This document shows positions 15,876-23,473 of a stretch of DNA of 64,000 nucleotides, piece after piece (positions within the stretch are counted from its first letter, which is position 1; each line of letters begins with the position of its first letter). A model generated the notes under the pieces. That model was not told the origin of the DNA. It saw only the letters and a program-made list of their open reading frames with translations, and did no database searches. The DNA is from Woeseiaceae bacterium (GTDB lineage Bacteria > Pseudomonadota > Gammaproteobacteria > Steroidobacterales > Woeseiaceae). The translations under genes were made by a program, and so were the position numbers. The stretch covers positions 1-64,000 of the forward strand of contig JANQLK010000055.1 of assembly GCA_028280615.1 (NCBI GenBank). Reading direction: 5' to 3'.

Positions 15876-18329
15876 ATGGCAGAACGCATGATTGCGGTCC
15901 TGCTCCTCGGCATGCTGATCGGCTGCAGTGGGGCGGGCAACGAACAGGCGGGTGAATCCGCCGCGAAGCCGGATGATTTCGAGGCCATCGACGGCTTCAT
16001 CCCGTTGTTCCGGGATGACGACGGCGGCCGTCTGTTCCTGAAGATCGATGCCTTCGACTCCCCGTTCATCTATCAGTCGTCGCTGCCGCGCGGGATCGGC
16101 TCGAACGATATCGGGCTCGATCGCGGCCAGCTCGGCGATACCCGGCTCGTGCGTTTCGTGCGAAGCGGGCCGCGCGTCCTGCTCATGCAGGACAACCTGT
16201 CGTACCGGGCACTGTCGGACGACGCCGGCGAGCGCCGCGCGGTCGACGAATCCTTCGCGCGTTCCGTAATCTGGGGCTTCGACGTTGCTTCCGAAAGCGA
16301 CGGCGCCGTGCTCGTCGACGCGACGCCTTTCTTCCTGAGAGACGCGCACGGTGTCGCCGCGCGACTCGCGGAGATGGGCGAGGGCAGCTACTCGGCTGAT
16401 CTCAAGCGCTCGGCCATCTACATGGACAGGACGCGCGGATTCCCGGACAACACCGAGGTCGAGGGCATCGTCACGTTCGGCGGACGGGCGGAGGGCCCGT
16501 ACCTGCCCACCGTGGCGCCGGATACCGCTGCCATCACCGTGCACGTGCATCACTCATTCATACGTTTGCCCGCGGACGGCTACGAACCGATTGCATACGA
16601 CCCGCGTGCCGGCGTCATCGGTCTCGGCTGGCTCCAGTCCGGGTTCCTGGACTACGCGAGCGACATCGGCGATCCGCTGCACGTCGACTACGGGCGGCGG
16701 CACAGGCTCGAGAAGAAGGACCCGACGGCTGCCATCAGCGAAGCCGTCGAGCCGATCGTCTACTACGTCGACCCGGGCGCGCCCGAGCCGGTACGTACCG
16801 CGCTGATCGAGGGCGCCCGGTGGTGGAACGAGGCGTTCGAGGCGGCCGGCTACCGCAACGCGTTCCAGGTCGAACTGCTGCCGCCGGACGCCGACCCTAT
16901 GGACGTTCGCTACAACGTCATCCAGTGGGTGCACCGGTCCACGCGCGGCTGGTCCTACGGCTCTTCGGTCATGGACCCGCGCACGGGTGAGATTCTCAAA
17001 GGCCACGTCACGCTCGGATCGCTGCGCGTGCGCCAGGATTACCTGATCGCCGAGGGCCTGCTCGCCCCCTACGAGGGGGACGCCGTACCCGACGCGATGC
17101 TGCAGATGGCGCTGGCGCGCATTCGTCAGCTGTCCGCACACGAGGTCGGGCATACGCTCGGTTTCGAGCACAACTTCGCGGCCAGCACGCAGGATCGCGC
17201 GTCGGTCATGGACTACCCGCATCCGCTCATCAAGATCGCGGACGATGGCAGCTTCGACCTGAGCGAGGCCTATGACGTCGGCATTGGCGGATGGGACAAG
17301 CGTGCCGTCCTGTACGCTTACCAGGACTTCCCGGACGGCGTGGACGCCGACGCCGCCCGCGCCGGGATCATGGCCGAGACGATCGAGCTTGGACACAAGT
17401 ACATTACCGACCAGAATGCGCGCAGCGCCTCCGCCTCGCATCCGGACGCGAATCTGTGGGACAACGGTGCGGATGCGATCGCCGAGCTCGAGCACCTGCT
17501 CGACGTGCGTTCGCGAGCGCTTGCCCGATTTTCCGAGCGGAACGTGAGGCCCGGCCGTCCCGAGGCGACGATCGAGGACGTCCTCGTGCCGATCTATCTG
17601 CTGCACCGCTTCCAGATTCAGGCCGTCGGCAAGCTGGTCGGCGGCCTCGACTTCCGCTACACGCTGCGCGGCGACGGCCAGGCCGGCCCCGCACCGGTCC
17701 CGGCCGATCGCCAACGCGCGGCGATGCGCGCGCTGATCGCGACGCTCGACGCCGACGTGCTCAGCCTGCCGGCGGGACTCGCCGCGAAGATTCCGCCGCG
17801 GCCACCCGGGTTTTCCCGGACCCGGGAGACATTCGTGTCGCCGACGGGCGGCCAGTTCGATCCGTTGGCGCCGGCCGCCAGCGCCGCGGCGCTGACGCTC
17901 GACGTGCTTCTCAACCCGGAGCGGGCCGCGCGTATGAATCGCAGTGCCGCGCCGGACTTCGCCGAACTGGTTGCAGGGCTGCTCGACGCAACCTGGTTCC
18001 CGGCGCCGGTCGCCGAGCTACGTTACGATGCGCTCGACATGCAGACCAATCTGCTCGTGCTCGACGGCCTGCTCAGGCTGGCCGTCGACGCCAGCGCCGA
18101 CCCATCGGTGCGTGCGGCGGCGCTGGCCGGCGTCGCCCGCATCCAAAGCCGGACCGATCGAAGCGCCAGGGTCACGCCCGACGTCCTCGCCTTCCTGAGG
18201 CTCGCCCGGTCGCGGATAGAGCGCGTGCTCGACGACCCGGCTGGTCTCGACACGATACCGTCCGTTACCGTGCCGCCGGGATCGCCGATCGGTGCGGCAA
18301 CGGGCGACGCCGCCGGCTGGATTCGTTAG
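15876..18329 (+). CDS. Zinc-dependent metalloprotease lipoprotein, DUF5117/DUF4953 type
   Basis: An 817-residue lipoprotein (MAERMIAVLLLGMLIGC, lipobox LIGC). The N-terminal half (residues about 35-350) is the beta-rich DUF5117/5118 type region. A metzincin active site HEVGHTLGFEH (HExxHxxGxxH) lies near residue 422, followed by the Met-turn SVMDYPHP, and a helical C-terminal region ends the protein. The three His would bind zinc and the Glu would be catalytic. Related proteins are widespread in Bacteroidota and Gammaproteobacteria as predicted exported proteases without known substrates. ATG 15876 is chosen because GGAG lies six bases before it; TTG 15858 would spoil the signal peptide. It is spaced closely with the symporter gene downstream. 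Confidence 0.88.
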   Translation: MAERMIAVLLLGMLIGCSGAGNEQAGESAAKPDDFEAIDGFIPLFRDDDGGRLFLKIDAFDSPFIYQSSLPRGIGSNDIGLDRGQLGDTRLVRFVRSGPRVLLMQDNLSYRALSDDAGERRAVDESFARSVIWGFDVASESDGAVLVDATPFFLRDAHGVAARLAEMGEGSYSADLKRSAIYMDRTRGFPDNTEVEGIVTFGGRAEGPYLPTVAPDTAAITVHVHHSFIRLPADGYEPIAYDPRAGVIGLGWLQSGFLDYASDIGDPLHVDYGRRHRLEKKDPTAAISEAVEPIVYYVDPGAPEPVRTALIEGARWWNEAFEAAGYRNAFQVELLPPDADPMDVRYNVIQWVHRSTRGWSYGSSVMDPRTGEILKGHVTLGSLRVRQDYLIAEGLLAPYEGDAVPDAMLQMALARIRQLSAHEVGHTLGFEHNFAASTQDRASVMDYPHPLIKIADDGSFDLSEAYDVGIGGWDKRAVLYAYQDFPDGVDADAARAGIMAETIELGHKYITDQNARSASASHPDANLWDNGADAIAELEHLLDVRSRALARFSERNVRPGRPEATIEDVLVPIYLLHRFQIQAVGKLVGGLDFRYTLRGDGQAGPAPVPADRQRAAMRALIATLDADVLSLPAGLAAKIPPRPPGFSRTRETFVSPTGGQFDPLAPAASAAALTLDVLLNPERAARMNRSAAPDFAELVAGLLDATWFPAPVAELRYDALDMQTNLLVLDGLLRLAVDASADPSVRAAALAGVARIQSRTDRSARVTPDVLAFLRLARSRIERVLDDPAGLDTIPSVTVPPGSPIGAATGDAAGWIR

Positions 18330-18337
18330 AGAACACC

Positions 18338-19807
18338 ATGTCCACGACGACCATCGTCCTGATCGGCTACCTGATCATCCTGGTAGCGCTCACGGCATGG
18401 AGCCGCAAGGAGACCCGCTCGCTGTCCGGCTATTTCATGGCCGGCAAGAAGCTGCCGTTCTGGGTGGTAGCGTTCAGCGCCAACGCGACGGGCGAGTCGG
18501 TATGGCTGCTGCTCGGGCTGACGGGCTTCGGCTACCTGTACGGCGTGCAGGCCTACTGGATCGTCGTAGGCGAGATCATCGGACTGTGGCTTTCGTGGCG
18601 ACTGATATCGAGGCGCCTGAAAAAGCTCGGCGACGAAACCGATGCGATTACGGTGCCCGACGTGTTGGCCGCGAAGTTCGTCGATCGCTGGAACCTGATT
18701 CGCGGTATCGCCGTCACGATCATTTTGCTCATGGTCACGACCTACGTCACGGCGCAGATGGTGGGCGCAGGCAAGGCCTTTGACGGCTTCATGGGCGTGG
18801 ATTACCGGACCGGTGTCGTGCTCGGCGCGATCATCATCATCGGCTACACGTTCGTCGGCGGCTACAAGGCCGTGTCCTACACCGATGTCGTGCAGGGCAT
18901 GCTCATGCTGGGCGCGCTGATTCTCGTGCCCATCGTCGCGATCAATGCGGCGGGCGGTTTCGGCGGCATGACCGAGGCGCTCGACGCACAGGATCCGGGG
19001 CTCTTGAACATGCTGGCGCCGACGGACAGGGGCGCCGAGGGCTGGATCTTCATCGTGAGCTTCGCGGCGATCGGCCTGCCGTTCTTGGGCGTCCCGCAGA
19101 TGCTGATTCGCTACATGTCCGCGCGCGACGACGCCGAGGTAAGAAAGGCGCGCGTGCTGTCGCTGATCGTGATGTTCCTGTTCCTGTTCGGTGCCGTCAC
19201 CGTGGGCTTGGCCGGGCGCGCCCTCTACCCCGGGCTCGAGGATCACGACCTGATCTTCCCGACGCTCGCCAGCGAACTGTTCCCGCCGCTGGTTGCGGGC
19301 ATCCTGTTCGTTTGCGTGCTGTCGGCGATCATGTCGACCGTGGACTCCCTGCTGTTGCTGGCGTCGTCCGCCGTCGTCCGCGATACGATGCAGAAGATTC
19401 TCGGCAGTGCGAAGTCCGACGCCGAGCTCGCCCGGGTAGGCAAGTTCGTCACGATCATTATCGGAATACTCGCGGTCGCGTTCGCGATTCCCGAGGCAAA
19501 GTTCATTTTCTGGTTCGTGCTGTTCTCGTGGTCCGGCCTGGGCGCCGCTTTCGGGCCGCCGCTGATCATGCTCCTGCACGACGAGAAAACGACGGCCGAG
19601 GGCGTCGTCGCGGGCATGAGCGGCGGCTTCCTGACCAGCGTGATCTGGGTCATGTTCTTCAAGCAGCAGAGCTTCGGCCTGTACGAGGCCGTGCCGGGCT
19701 TTGCCGTGGGCTTTCTCGCGACCTGGGCCGTCAGTCGCATGACCTCACAGGCTGCCGGGGCTGCGGCCGATCAGGCCCAAGCCGAAAGAAAAGCGCCTGG
19801 CATGTAA
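18338..19807 (+). CDS. Sodium:solute symporter family transporter (SSS, PutP-like)
   Basis: A 489-residue inner-membrane protein with about 13 hydrophobic helices. Family marks include SGYFMAGKKLPFWVVAFS near residue 30, FVGGYKAVSYTDVVQG near 170, and an SAIMSTVDSLLLLASS segment near 330 that corresponds to the sodium-site helix (TM8). The spacing of these matches sodium/proline symporters. The substrate (proline, another amino or carboxylic acid) cannot be fixed by eye. It begins eight bases after the metalloprotease gene, so both may be co-transcribed, which suggests peptide breakdown coupled to amino acid uptake (inference). Confidence 0.9.
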   Translation: MSTTTIVLIGYLIILVALTAWSRKETRSLSGYFMAGKKLPFWVVAFSANATGESVWLLLGLTGFGYLYGVQAYWIVVGEIIGLWLSWRLISRRLKKLGDETDAITVPDVLAAKFVDRWNLIRGIAVTIILLMVTTYVTAQMVGAGKAFDGFMGVDYRTGVVLGAIIIIGYTFVGGYKAVSYTDVVQGMLMLGALILVPIVAINAAGGFGGMTEALDAQDPGLLNMLAPTDRGAEGWIFIVSFAAIGLPFLGVPQMLIRYMSARDDAEVRKARVLSLIVMFLFLFGAVTVGLAGRALYPGLEDHDLIFPTLASELFPPLVAGILFVCVLSAIMSTVDSLLLLASSAVVRDTMQKILGSAKSDAELARVGKFVTIIIGILAVAFAIPEAKFIFWFVLFSWSGLGAAFGPPLIMLLHDEKTTAEGVVAGMSGGFLTSVIWVMFFKQQSFGLYEAVPGFAVGFLATWAVSRMTSQAAGAAADQAQAERKAPGM

Positions 19808-19866
19808 CCGATCCTATGCCGCGGCGCTAAGAGTCGGGCAAGTACTGCATGAACCAGGAGACACCC

Positions 19867-20805
19867 ATGCGCACCGTCAGATTCCTGTTGGTCCTCGTTC
19901 TCGCGAGCCTGCCGCTTGCCGTGGCCGCCGCCCTGAAGAGCGACGATCTTCCCGGCGACTCCAGCTGGTACATCCACATCGACCTCGAGGAGATGCGGAC
20001 CACCGAGGCCGGCAAGAGCCTGTATGCATGGCTCGAGAGCGAAGTTCTCGATGAGGTCGAGGACGAAAGCGGCGTCGATCTCGGCAGGGAGGTCGATAAC
20101 CTGACCGCCTTCTCGCTCGGCGAGGACGGATTCGTCATGATCATGAACGGCCGCTTCAGCCAGGAGACCCGCGACAAGGCCATGGCCGCGGCCGCGACCG
20201 CTGAACGCTTCGATACGCGCAAGAGCGGCGGCAAGGTCTACCACCGGGTACAGAATGACGAACATGCCTCTGTTTCGCTCGACAACGGCAACGTCGATAT
20301 CGAGGGGCTGACCGATGAGATGTTCTTCAGCTTCGACCTGAAGAACAAACTCGTCGCCACCTCCAGCGAAGCCGAGATGAAGGCCCTGCTCGCCAACGGC
20401 GGCAAGGTTAGCGGGCAGAAAAGCCATGCCGGGGCACTGTTCGTCATTTCGGCGGAGAGCAGCCTGATCCAGGCCGGGCTGAACACGGAGAACGTTGACA
20501 GCGGCGACGATGAGGGCTTCAAGTCCAATGTCATGCGAAACACGAAGCAGATCGCCGTGCTCGTCGCCGACGTAGCCGGCAAGGTTGCGATCGAGGCCCA
20601 GCTGCTGGCGTCCGAGGCCGAGACCGCGGAGTCGCTCGCGAGCATCGTCCGCGGCCTGATCGCCCTGCAGATCTTCAGCGATGACATGGACCCCGAGATC
20701 GCGGAATTCCTCAGGAATACACGTGTCGACGTGGACGACACGCTGCTCAAGGTCAGCGTGGCGCTGTCGCCCGCATCCGTCCAGGCCGTGCTCGACGAAG
20801 CTTAG
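19867..20805 (+). CDS. Secreted protein of unknown function upstream of an ECF sigma factor
   Basis: A 312-residue protein with a signal peptide (RTVRFLLVLVLASLPLAVAAA). ATG 19867 is preferred over ATG 19849 because AGGAG lies seven bases before it. The mature part is acidic and mixed alpha/beta, with two similar halves perhaps (DLPGDSSWYIHIDLEEM near the start; VRGLIALQIFSDDMDPEI near the end). I do not recognise the family. It ends 17 bases before the ECF sigma gene and is probably co-transcribed with it, so it may be a sensor or target of that system. Confidence 0.75.
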   Translation: MRTVRFLLVLVLASLPLAVAAALKSDDLPGDSSWYIHIDLEEMRTTEAGKSLYAWLESEVLDEVEDESGVDLGREVDNLTAFSLGEDGFVMIMNGRFSQETRDKAMAAAATAERFDTRKSGGKVYHRVQNDEHASVSLDNGNVDIEGLTDEMFFSFDLKNKLVATSSEAEMKALLANGGKVSGQKSHAGALFVISAESSLIQAGLNTENVDSGDDEGFKSNVMRNTKQIAVLVADVAGKVAIEAQLLASEAETAESLASIVRGLIALQIFSDDMDPEIAEFLRNTRVDVDDTLLKVSVALSPASVQAVLDEA

Positions 20806-20822
20806 TTAAAAGGGGGCACGTC

Positions 20823-21383
20823 GTGAGCCGGGAGCCGGGGGAGGAACTCGCGCTGGTCGAGGCGGCGAAGTCGGGCTCGGTGGCTGCGTTCACCGAGCTC
20901 GTCGGCCACTATCGCGCGCGGCTGTTGCGCTTCCTCCTCACTCGCTGTGCAAGCTATGCCGACGCCGAGGATGCGCTGCAGGATACGCTCATAAGTGCCT
21001 TCCGCTATCTCGATAGCTACGATCCGCGCTGGCGCTTCAGCACCTGGCTGTACCGCATCGCCATCCGCAACGCGCTCAGACAGGACAGTCGCTACGTCAA
21101 TGAGCTCGGGGAACTCGGCGACGAGCAAAGCGACCCGCTCCTGAAGTGCATCGAAGCCTCCGAGCGCGCGAACCTGTGGCTGACGGCCCGCCGCCATCTG
21201 AGCGACGACGTCTATGCGGCCATGTGGCTGCGCTATGTCGAGGACATGTCGGTCAACGACGTCGCCGCCGTGCTCGAACGCACGGCATCCTGGACCAAGG
21301 TCAACCTGATGCGCGGCCGCAGGAAGCTCAACGCGGTGCTCAACGCGCACCCTGAATCAAAGGAGAGTGAAGCCTATGGATGA
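20823..21383 (+). CDS. ECF-family RNA polymerase sigma factor
   Basis: A 186-residue sigma-70 family protein with only regions 2 and 4. Region 2 covers about residues 20-85 (LRFLLTRCASYADAEDALQDTLISAF, WRFSTWLYRIAIRNALR) and region 4 about 120-170 (VAAVLERTASWTKVNLMRGRRKL). GTG start with AAAAGGGGG upstream. Its stop overlaps the next gene by eight bases, the standard pairing of an ECF factor with its membrane-bound anti-sigma. The signal it answers is unknown. Confidence 0.93.
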   Translation: MSREPGEELALVEAAKSGSVAAFTELVGHYRARLLRFLLTRCASYADAEDALQDTLISAFRYLDSYDPRWRFSTWLYRIAIRNALRQDSRYVNELGELGDEQSDPLLKCIEASERANLWLTARRHLSDDVYAAMWLRYVEDMSVNDVAAVLERTASWTKVNLMRGRRKLNAVLNAHPESKESEAYG

Positions 21384-21789
21384 GTTCGAACAACGCCTGA
21401 AGCACGATGCGTCGAAGATCCGGGCGGAGGTCTCGCCCGAGCTCGACGACCGAATCCGTGCCTCGCTCGAAGCCGTACGGCCCGAGCCGCGACCGATGCG
21501 GCCGCGTCGGCCGATCTCGCTCTGGTGGGCCAGCAGCCTGACGGGCGTCGCCGCGGCGATCGTCATCATTGTCCTGGTCAATGTGAAATCCATCGCACCG
21601 GGACCCGCGCCGGCCGAAGACGGAATTGCCGGCGTCAATGGCATCGCCGCGACGCCGCCGATGCTGCCGGACCTGACTGCGCGCGCCGCGGTGCTGGCCG
21701 GTCCGCTCGAGCAGGAACTCGAGGACCTCGAGGCCGACCTCCGAAAAGCCCGCCGGGCAGTGCGCGAAGACCTGGGGCTCGATATGTGA
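21376..21789 (+). CDS. Probable membrane anti-sigma factor
   Basis: A 137-residue protein with a cytoplasmic N-terminal segment of about 50 residues (MDEFEQRLKHDASKIRAEVSP), one transmembrane helix at about 55-75 (WWASSLTGVAAAIVIIVLV) and a periplasmic tail ending in a charged helix. No zinc-binding ZAS motif is visible, so identity rests on the overlap with the ECF gene and the single-helix topology. ATG 21376 is chosen, with AGGAG ten bases upstream; GTG 21367 lies too close to the ribosome-binding site. Confidence 0.7.
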   Translation: MDEFEQRLKHDASKIRAEVSPELDDRIRASLEAVRPEPRPMRPRRPISLWWASSLTGVAAAIVIIVLVNVKSIAPGPAPAEDGIAGVNGIAATPPMLPDLTARAAVLAGPLEQELEDLEADLRKARRAVREDLGLDM

Positions 21790-21817
21790 GTTGGCAATCG
21801 CGAACGATTGTCATATC
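21781..21817 (+). terminator. Stem-loop at the end of the ECF/anti-sigma operon
   Basis: GATATG (21781-21786) pairs with CATATC (21812-21817), and inside it CAATCG / CGATTG closes a CGAA tetraloop (21795-21810). The structure includes the anti-sigma stop codon. No T-tract follows; it may be a processing or transcription-stop signal. Confidence 0.45.
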
Positions 21818-21834
21818 CTGCCGCCCAGGGGGCA

Positions 21835-21870
21835 GTTCGCCGGTATTGGCGAACGAAAATGACGTCATTT
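21835..21870. promoter_or_regulatory. Inverted repeat and 14-bp palindrome upstream of the oxidase operon
   Basis: GTTCGCC (21835-21841) is inverted as GGCGAAC (21848-21854), and directly after it AAATGACGTCATTT (21857-21870) is a perfect 14-base palindrome. The latter has the form of a dimer-binding operator. It lies about 195 bases before the cytochrome oxidase genes. The protein that would bind is unknown. Confidence 0.4.
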
Positions 21871-21958
21871 GACAAAACGCCGATACCGAAAGGGACGTAC
21901 GAAAGGCTCAGGGAACGGCACGACCGAAAAACCAGTTAGCGAACCTGCTTCACTGATG

Positions 21959-22003
21959 AAGGCCCGCGGACAGAGTCCGGGGTCAGAGCACCCACGGGGC
22001 CTT
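21959..22003 (+). other. Possible structured leader of the cytochrome oxidase operon
   Basis: AAGGCCC (21959-21965) pairs with GGGCCTT (21997-22003), enclosing the hairpin CGGAC-AGA-GTCCG (21967-21979). It sits 60 bases upstream of the coxB start. It does not match a riboswitch class that I can name; a simple attenuating or stabilising structure is as likely. Confidence 0.35.
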
Positions 22004-22063
22004 GGCCAGGACCCTTGACAGGGATGTGCTCACGTTAGGCGCTTGCAAGGAGGTGCATGACAC

Positions 22064-23470
22064 ATGCCGTTCGCTATCGTTCTGATCCTGCTGGTCGTCG
22101 GTTCCATCCTCTTTCACCTCCTGAGTCCGTGGACGTTCACGCCGCTGGCGTCGAACTGGGGCATGATCGATTTCACGGTCGATATCACGCTCTGGGTGAC
22201 GGCTTTCGTATTCGTCGCCGTCAACCTGTTCATGGCGTACGCGATCATTCGCTTTCGGCACAGAAAAGGCGAGGCGTCGAAGGCCAAGTACGAACCCGAG
22301 AACAAGCGCCTCGAAACCTGGCTGACCGGCCTGACGGCGATCGGCGTTGCGGCGATGCTGACGCCGGGCCTGTTCGTCTGGGCCAAGTTCGTCAACGTCC
22401 CGGAGGAGGCGCATGTCGTCGAAGCCATCGGCCAGCAGTGGCACTGGACCTACCGTTTCCCGGGCGCCGACGGCAAGTTCGGTGACGTACGGGCGGAGTT
22501 GATCAGCAATGACAATCCGTTCGGGATGGTCGCCGAGGATCCGCAGGGACGGGACGACGTGCTGGTCTACAGTCCGGAGGTACACCTGCCGGTCGACAGG
22601 CCGGTCAAGTTTCTGCTGCGCTCCAAGGACGTGCTCCACAATTTCACCGTGGCTCAGTTCCGGGTAAAGATGGATCTGGTCCCGGGCATAAGCAGTTACC
22701 TCTGGCTGACACCCACCGAGGTCGGCCGATTCGAGGTGCTCTGCGAAGAGCTTTGCGGAATCGCGCATCACACGATGCGTGGCGCCGTCGTCGTGCAGGA
22801 AACCGCTGAGTTCGAGCGCTGGTTGGCGCAGTACCCGACCTATCGCGAAACGGTCAACGTCCCGGCGCCCGACCCCGCGCTCGGCGCGGCCGCGTACACT
22901 GTCTGCTCGGCCTGCCACGGTGCGCAGGGAGAGGGGATGCAGGCGACGAACGCGCCAACGCTTGCCGGCCAGGAGGCCTGGTATCTGCGCAGGCAGCTGT
23001 CAAAATTCAAGGCCGGTGTGCGCGGCTCGCACGCAGAGGACGTTCACGGACAGCAAATGATGGCCATGGCCCGGACGCTCGTCGACGACGCCGCGATCAA
23101 CAACGTCGTGGCGTACATACAGACCTTCCCGGTCACGACAATGCCCGCGACGGTACAAGGCAACGTCGAAAACGGCAGGAAGCGCTACCAATACTGTGCC
23201 TATTGCCATGGCGACCGCGGCCAGGGCATTCAGGCCATGAACGCACCGCGCCTGGCCGGCGTCAGGGACTGGTACCTCAAGAACCAGCTGATCAAGCTTC
23301 GGGAGGACATCCGCGGCGGGCACCCGGAGGATTTTTACGGCAAGCAGATGACGTTCATGGGATACACGTTACAGGACGACCGGGAAATCGACGACGTCGT
23401 CGCCTACATCAATACGCTTCAGATCGAGCCGCCCGCGGACACGGTTGCCGTGGCGAAGCGCGAGGAGTAG
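22064..23470 (+). CDS. coxB: Cytochrome c oxidase subunit II fused to two cytochrome c domains
   Basis: A 468-residue subunit of a heme-copper oxidase. Two N-terminal transmembrane helices lie within about residues 1-110. The periplasmic cupredoxin domain has the CuA ligand set CEELCGIAHHTM near residue 228 (two Cys, His, Met, and the backbone Glu), with WHWTYRFP upstream as an electron-entry region. Two c-type cytochrome domains follow, with heme motifs CSACH (about residue 280) and CAYCH (about 378). Most caa3 oxidases carry one fused cytochrome c; two is less common. A textbook AGGAGGTG ribosome-binding site lies eight bases before ATG 22064. It starts the five-gene oxidase operon. Confidence 0.95.
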   Translation: MPFAIVLILLVVGSILFHLLSPWTFTPLASNWGMIDFTVDITLWVTAFVFVAVNLFMAYAIIRFRHRKGEASKAKYEPENKRLETWLTGLTAIGVAAMLTPGLFVWAKFVNVPEEAHVVEAIGQQWHWTYRFPGADGKFGDVRAELISNDNPFGMVAEDPQGRDDVLVYSPEVHLPVDRPVKFLLRSKDVLHNFTVAQFRVKMDLVPGISSYLWLTPTEVGRFEVLCEELCGIAHHTMRGAVVVQETAEFERWLAQYPTYRETVNVPAPDPALGAAAYTVCSACHGAQGEGMQATNAPTLAGQEAWYLRRQLSKFKAGVRGSHAEDVHGQQMMAMARTLVDDAAINNVVAYIQTFPVTTMPATVQGNVENGRKRYQYCAYCHGDRGQGIQAMNAPRLAGVRDWYLKNQLIKLREDIRGGHPEDFYGKQMTFMGYTLQDDREIDDVVAYINTLQIEPPADTVAVAKREE

Positions 23471-23473
23471 ACA

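Noticed and set aside
21870..21960. Possible glycine or cyclic-di-GMP riboswitch upstream of coxB
   Set aside because: Only scattered matches such as CTCAGGG and GAAAGG; no consistent aptamer stems were found by eye.
21901..22010. Possible hammerhead ribozyme (CTGATGA near 21952)
   Set aside because: The conserved GAAA core and correct stem order after stem II are missing.
22015..22043. TTGACA upstream of coxB as a sigma-70 -35 element
   Set aside because: No acceptable -10 hexamer at 16-18 bases.
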